Assembly: GCA_036278255.1 (NCBI GenBank)
Contig: DASULK010000118.1
Coordinates: 1 to 15,702 of the forward strand
Reading direction: 5' to 3'
DNA length: 15,702 bases
Source of the DNA: DASULK01 sp036278255
GTDB taxonomy: Bacteria > Actinomycetota > Actinomycetes > Mycobacteriales > Micromonosporaceae
Part shown: positions 12,695 to 15,702 of the stretch, piece by piece
Numbering within the stretch: position 1 is the stretch's first letter
How the letters are laid out: each line of letters starts with the position of its first letter
Position numbers and translations under genes: made by a program
The notes under the pieces: generated by a model
Told to the model about the DNA's origin: nothing
Databases searched by the model: none
What the model saw: only the letters and a program-made list of their open reading frames with translations

Positions 12695-13993
12695 TCAGAG
12701 GACGTCAACGTGTTCGGCGGGCGCAAGCCGCCGCCGGCAGTCCAGCACATGGCGGGAGTGCTCGGTGACCAGGTCGTAGTCGAACACGTCGTGGTCGGTC
12801 AGGATGACCACCATGTCGGCGGCCGCCAGCTCCTTCGCGGTCAGCTCGACCAACTCGAGCCGACGGTCGACGGCGACCGATTCCAGCACGTGCGGGTCGA
12901 CGGCCCGCACGTGGGCGCCGAGTTCCAACAGCAGTTCGGATACCCGCAGCGCGGGCGACTCCCGGGCGTCGCTGGTGTTCGGCTTGTAGGCCAGACCGAG
13001 GAGCAGGATGTTCGCGCCCTTGAGGCTGCGCGCGCAGGCGTTGAATGCGAGCAGCATCCGCTGCACGACGTACTGTGGCATGTGGTTGTTGATGTGCGCG
13101 GCCAGTTCAATGAAGCGGAACCGACGGCCGAGGGTGCGGTGCACCCGCCAGGACAGGTATTCCGGGTCCACCGGCAGGCAGTGCCCGCCGACGCCGGGGC
13201 CGGGGTTGAACCGCATGAACCCGATGGGCTTAGACGACGCGGCGTCGATCGCCTCCCACACGTCGATGCCCAGTTCATGCGCGTACATCGCGATCTCGTT
13301 CACGAACGCGATGTTGACGTGCCGGAAGGTGTTCTCCACCAGCTTGGCCAGCTCCGCCACCTTCGGTGCGCTCACCGGCACCGTGGTGGTGGTAAGCGAG
13401 CCGTAGAAGTCAACCAGGACGGCAGTGGAAGCGGCATCGATGCCGGCGACCACCTTTGGGGTGTTGGTCAGGTTCCAGGTCCGGTTGCCCGGGTCGATCC
13501 GCTCCGGACTATAGCCGAGGTGGAAGTCGACGCCGGCGATGAGCCCGGAGCCCTCTTCCAGCAGCGGTCGCACCAGCTCCTCAGTGGTACCGGGATAGGT
13601 GGTGGACTCCAAGACCACGGTAGCCCCGAACCGCAGATATCGGGCGAGGGTGCGGCTCGCGGACTCGATGTGCGACAGGTCCGGCATTCCCTCCCGCAGC
13701 CCGGTGGGCACGGTGATGACGGCGATGTCGAAACCGGCCAGATCCTGCTCGTCCGCGCTCGGATGGTAGGAGCCCGACTCGAGCAGCTGCGCCAGTTGCT
13801 CACTCGGTACATCCTCTACGTAGGACTCGCCGACGGCGAGTCGCTTGACCCGGCTGATGTCCACGTCGTAACCGATTACCTGGTGTCCCACCTCGGCAGC
13901 GCGTACCGCGAGGGGCAGGCCGACGTAACCCTGCCCGGCGATCACCACGCGGTGCCATGCCCCCTCCGATGGGCCTCGGCGAGTTGACGTCAC
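12695..13993 (-). CDS. UDP-sugar 6-dehydrogenase (WbpA/TviB/UDP-glucose DH family)
   Basis: 432 residues. The GTG start overlaps the preceding stop as GTGA (13990-13993). The N-terminus has the NAD fingerprint VVIAGQGYVGLPLA (16-29) with D43 as ribose acid. The active-site loop is PGPGVGGHCLPVDP with nucleophile C272. ELAKLVENTFRHVNIA supplies the conserved lysine and asparagine of the middle domain, and AYKPNTSDARESPA lies in the C-terminal UDP-binding domain. The family oxidises C6 of a UDP-sugar to the uronic acid in two NAD steps. HINNHMP and PGPGVGGHC point more to UDP-GlcNAc/UDP-ManNAc dehydrogenases than to plain UDP-glucose dehydrogenase; that is an inference. With two aminotransferases ahead of it, it fits an amino-uronic-acid sugar route. 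A 3-oxidase like WbpB is not in view. Confidence 0.93.
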   Translation of the reverse strand: MTSTRRGPSEGAWHRVVIAGQGYVGLPLAVRAAEVGHQVIGYDVDISRVKRLAVGESYVEDVPSEQLAQLLESGSYHPSADEQDLAGFDIAVITVPTGLREGMPDLSHIESASRTLARYLRFGATVVLESTTYPGTTEELVRPLLEEGSGLIAGVDFHLGYSPERIDPGNRTWNLTNTPKVVAGIDAASTAVLVDFYGSLTTTTVPVSAPKVAELAKLVENTFRHVNIAFVNEIAMYAHELGIDVWEAIDAASSKPIGFMRFNPGPGVGGHCLPVDPEYLSWRVHRTLGRRFRFIELAAHINNHMPQYVVQRMLLAFNACARSLKGANILLLGLAYKPNTSDARESPALRVSELLLELGAHVRAVDPHVLESVAVDRRLELVELTAKELAAADMVVILTDHDVFDYDLVTEHSRHVLDCRRRLAPAEHVDVL

Positions 13994-15102
13994 GACACGA
14001 AATCGCAGACCGCGTCCGCGACGCGTGTCATCTCGGCCTCAGTCATCCCACCCCACAGCGGGATCGCGAGGTGCTGCGCACTGGCCCGCTCGGCGCCCGG
14101 CCAGTCGCCCCCGTCGGCGTAGGGGGCGAAGGCCGCCAGCCGGGGCAGCGGTACCGGGTAGTGCACGTACGAGCCGACGCCCCGCTCTGCTAGGTGGGCG
14201 CGCATCCGATCGCGCTCTGCCACCACCAGGGCGTACACGTAGCAGCATCGCCCGTCGCGGCCGAACGGCGGGGCGATCACGCCGTGGTCGCGTAGTGGGG
14301 TGAAACGCTCGGTGTAGTAGTCGACCACCAGAGCCCGTTGCTCCAACCGCTGCGCCAGCTCCGGCATCCGCTGCAGCTGGAAATGAGCCAGGATCTCGTC
14401 GAAACGACTGTTCACGCCGATCATGTGGTGGGTGAACCGGTGCACGCCGTCCTGGCCGTGGTTGCGCAGCATCCGCACCCGGCGGCCCAGATCGGCGTCA
14501 TTGGTAAGGACGACCGCGCCCTCCCCGGGCATCCCGAACGGCTTTAGGGGGAAGAAGGAGTAGAGGCCCAGGACGCCCCAGAGTCCGGCGGGACGGCCGT
14601 TCAGCACCGCGCCCTGCCCGATCGCGGCGTCCTCCAGCACCTCGATGCCGTGCCGCGCGGCCAGCGCGGTCAGGGCGGGCATGTCGGCCATCATGGAGAA
14701 CACATGGGCCGGGACCACCGCTCTGGTCCGTTCGGTGATCAGCCGTTCAACGTCCGCCACGTCGATGACCATGGCCACCGGGTCGACGTCGGCGAAGACC
14801 GGGGTGGCTCCGACATCCAGCACGGTCCCGGCGATCGGTTCGCTGCCGAACGCGGGCACGATCACCTCGTCGCCCGGCCCGATCCGCAGCGCCCGCAACG
14901 CCAAGGTGAGCGCACCGGTGCCACTGGCGCAGGCGATCGCGTCGCCGACGCCGAGTTGGTCGCGCAGTGCCTTCTCCATCTCGGCGGTGCGGCGGCCAAG
15001 GATGAACCGCTGCTCGCCGTCCGTGGCCACCTCGTAGATCGACTTGAGCAGGGTCTCGCGCTCGCTGGCGAGCAGCTCGGGGTTGAAGAAGGGCACCGTC
15101 AC
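13990..15102 (-). CDS. DegT/DnrJ/EryC1 PLP aminotransferase 1
   Basis: A complete 370-residue sugar aminotransferase, the usual length. The GTG start overlaps the upstream stop as GTGA (15099-15102). FILGRRTAEMEKALRD, then CASGTGALTLALRAL, is the phosphate-binding region. D158 in VLEDAAIGQGA pairs with the PLP ring nitrogen, and K187 in YSFFPLKPFG is the Schiff-base lysine, in the SFFP-KP-G form of WbpE-like enzymes. The C-terminal part has VNSRFDEILAHFQL and SYVHYPVPLP. It transfers an amino group, usually from glutamate, to a keto-sugar nucleotide. The residue after EDAA is isoleucine where most members have glutamine. Another keto-substrate, as in aminocyclitol pathways, is possible. Cytosolic. 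Confidence 0.93.
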   Translation of the reverse strand: MTVPFFNPELLASERETLLKSIYEVATDGEQRFILGRRTAEMEKALRDQLGVGDAIACASGTGALTLALRALRIGPGDEVIVPAFGSEPIAGTVLDVGATPVFADVDPVAMVIDVADVERLITERTRAVVPAHVFSMMADMPALTALAARHGIEVLEDAAIGQGAVLNGRPAGLWGVLGLYSFFPLKPFGMPGEGAVVLTNDADLGRRVRMLRNHGQDGVHRFTHHMIGVNSRFDEILAHFQLQRMPELAQRLEQRALVVDYYTERFTPLRDHGVIAPPFGRDGRCCYVYALVVAERDRMRAHLAERGVGSYVHYPVPLPRLAAFAPYADGGDWPGAERASAQHLAIPLWGGMTEAEMTRVADAVCDFVS

Positions 15103-15702
15103 GATTGGCCCCCGGTGTAGTAGCTGCTGATGAGCTGGCAGGTGCGCTCCAGCTCCGCGTCCGTCAGGTCGGGATATAGCGGCAGACCCACCGTGCGGTC
15201 GCAGGCCGCTTCGGCGACTGGGAAGTCGCCGCGGGCGTAGCCGAGCTCGCGGAAACAGGGCTGGAGGTGCAGCGGACGCGGATAGTAGACCTCAGTGCCG
15301 ACACCGTGCGCGGTCAGGTGCTCGACCAGGCCGTCCCGATCCTCTGCCTCGATCAGGTAGACGTAGAACACCGCGTTCGTGTCGGCCCTGCGCGGCACCA
15401 CAGTAGGCAACCGCAGGATGCCGTTGACGTCGCGGAGCCGCTCGGTGTAAGCGGCGGCCAGTTCGGCCCGCCGGGTGAGCTCCTGGTCGAGCTGGGTGAG
15501 CTTCGCCAGCAGCACGGCCGCCTGTAGCTCGTCCATCTTGCCGTTGGTGCCCGGGATCCCTGCCAGCGCGGCGACTCCGGCCAGCGCGGCCACCTCGGCG
15601 GGCAGTCCGACCGTCCTGGTGAGGTCGGCGGGGAGCCGGGCATCACCCGGTGACACCGCCGCACCGTCCCCGGGATCGGTGCCGGGGAACATCCGGCCGT
15701 GG
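15099..15702 (-). CDS. DegT/DnrJ/EryC1 PLP aminotransferase 2 (partial, runs off right edge)
   Basis: The C-terminal half of a second DegT-family aminotransferase: about 200 residues, open from the right edge, where the frame reads HGRMFPGTDPG. The ATG at 15692 is internal, not the start. GTNGKMDELQAAVLLAKL (ending near 15498) and TEVYYPRPLHLQPCF are typical family blocks, so the PLP lysine and N-terminal half lie outside the window. Between HGR and GTNGKMDE are 47 residues, longer than is usual for the family, rich in Pro, Gly and Ala, with a duplicated VAALAG. It is translationally coupled to aminotransferase 1 through GTGA. The two enzymes are different genes rather than a tandem duplicate, suggesting two amination steps or two sugars. 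Its full length cannot be judged here. Confidence 0.9.
   Translation of the reverse strand, partial: HGRMFPGTDPGDGAAVSPGDARLPADLTRTVGLPAEVAALAGVAALAGIPGTNGKMDELQAAVLLAKLTQLDQELTRRAELAAAYTERLRDVNGILRLPTVVPRRADTNAVFYVYLIEAEDRDGLVEHLTAHGVGTEVYYPRPLHLQPCFRELGYARGDFPVAEAACDRTVGLPLYPDLTDAELERTCQLISSYYTGGQS
15562..15590 (+). repeat. Short direct repeat inside aminotransferase 2
   Basis: GCCAGCGCGGC occurs at 15562-15572 and again at 15580-15590, an 18-base period encoding a duplicated VAALAG on the minus strand. It sits within the extra segment of the enzyme and probably arose by slippage. Confidence 0.6.

Noticed and set aside
12428..13987. Open plus-strand frame of over 500 codons opposite the UDP-sugar dehydrogenase
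   Set aside because: It is the antisense shadow of a clear dehydrogenase gene; the translation has no recognisable domain, and long antisense frames are expected at this G/C content.
1..15702. CRISPR arrays, tRNA or rRNA genes, phage attachment sites
   Set aside because: No regularly spaced repeats, no cloverleaf with a TTCGA-type arm and no rRNA-like sequence were seen on reading both strands by eye.

Overview
The window comes from a high-GC actinomycete. Start codons are often GTG, third codon positions are almost always G or C, and genes overlap by GTGA. A DUF4193 zinc-ribbon protein and a small basic protein ending in GNRRSG suggest the family Micromonosporaceae; that family assignment is inference. 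No tRNA, rRNA or CRISPR array was seen.

The left third (1-4477) is an eroded accessory region. It starts with the last codons of a gene and a strong terminator (67-100). Insertion-sequence debris follows: an internally deleted IS6 element with both inverted repeats still visible (161-424), an IS3/IS481-type integrase fragment (1636-1815), a frameshifted ISAs1-type N-terminus (2416-2683) and an IS6 C-terminal scrap (2684-2745). Small intact genes sit between them: a hypothetical protein (770-1069, +), DUF4193 (1018-1320, -) and a 73-residue basic protein (1921-2142, -). A cold-shock gene with a structured leader (2965-3168) precedes a class I methyltransferase gene.

From 4478 to the right edge lies what looks like part of a specialised-metabolite gene cluster. 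A 38-bp perfect palindrome marks its left border, downstream of an MMPL/RND exporter on the minus strand (4555-6792). Divergent from the exporter is a four-gene plus-strand operon (7204-12632): FAD oxidoreductase 1, a MenA/UbiA-type membrane prenyltransferase, an ANL-superfamily AMP-forming ligase and FAD oxidoreductase 2. It converges on a bidirectional hairpin (12651-12690) with a minus-strand operon that enters from the right edge: two DegT/DnrJ/EryC1 PLP aminotransferases and a UDP-N-acetylhexosamine/UDP-glucose 6-dehydrogenase, all joined by GTGA overlaps.

Together the genes suggest a prenylated, acid-activated core that is oxidised by two related flavoenzymes, decorated with or linked to an amino-uronic-type sugar, and exported by the MMPL protein. 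No glycosyltransferase, polyketide synthase, NRPS or pathway regulator is visible, so the cluster must continue to the right. I could not match this gene order to a characterised pathway; the product is unknown to me.
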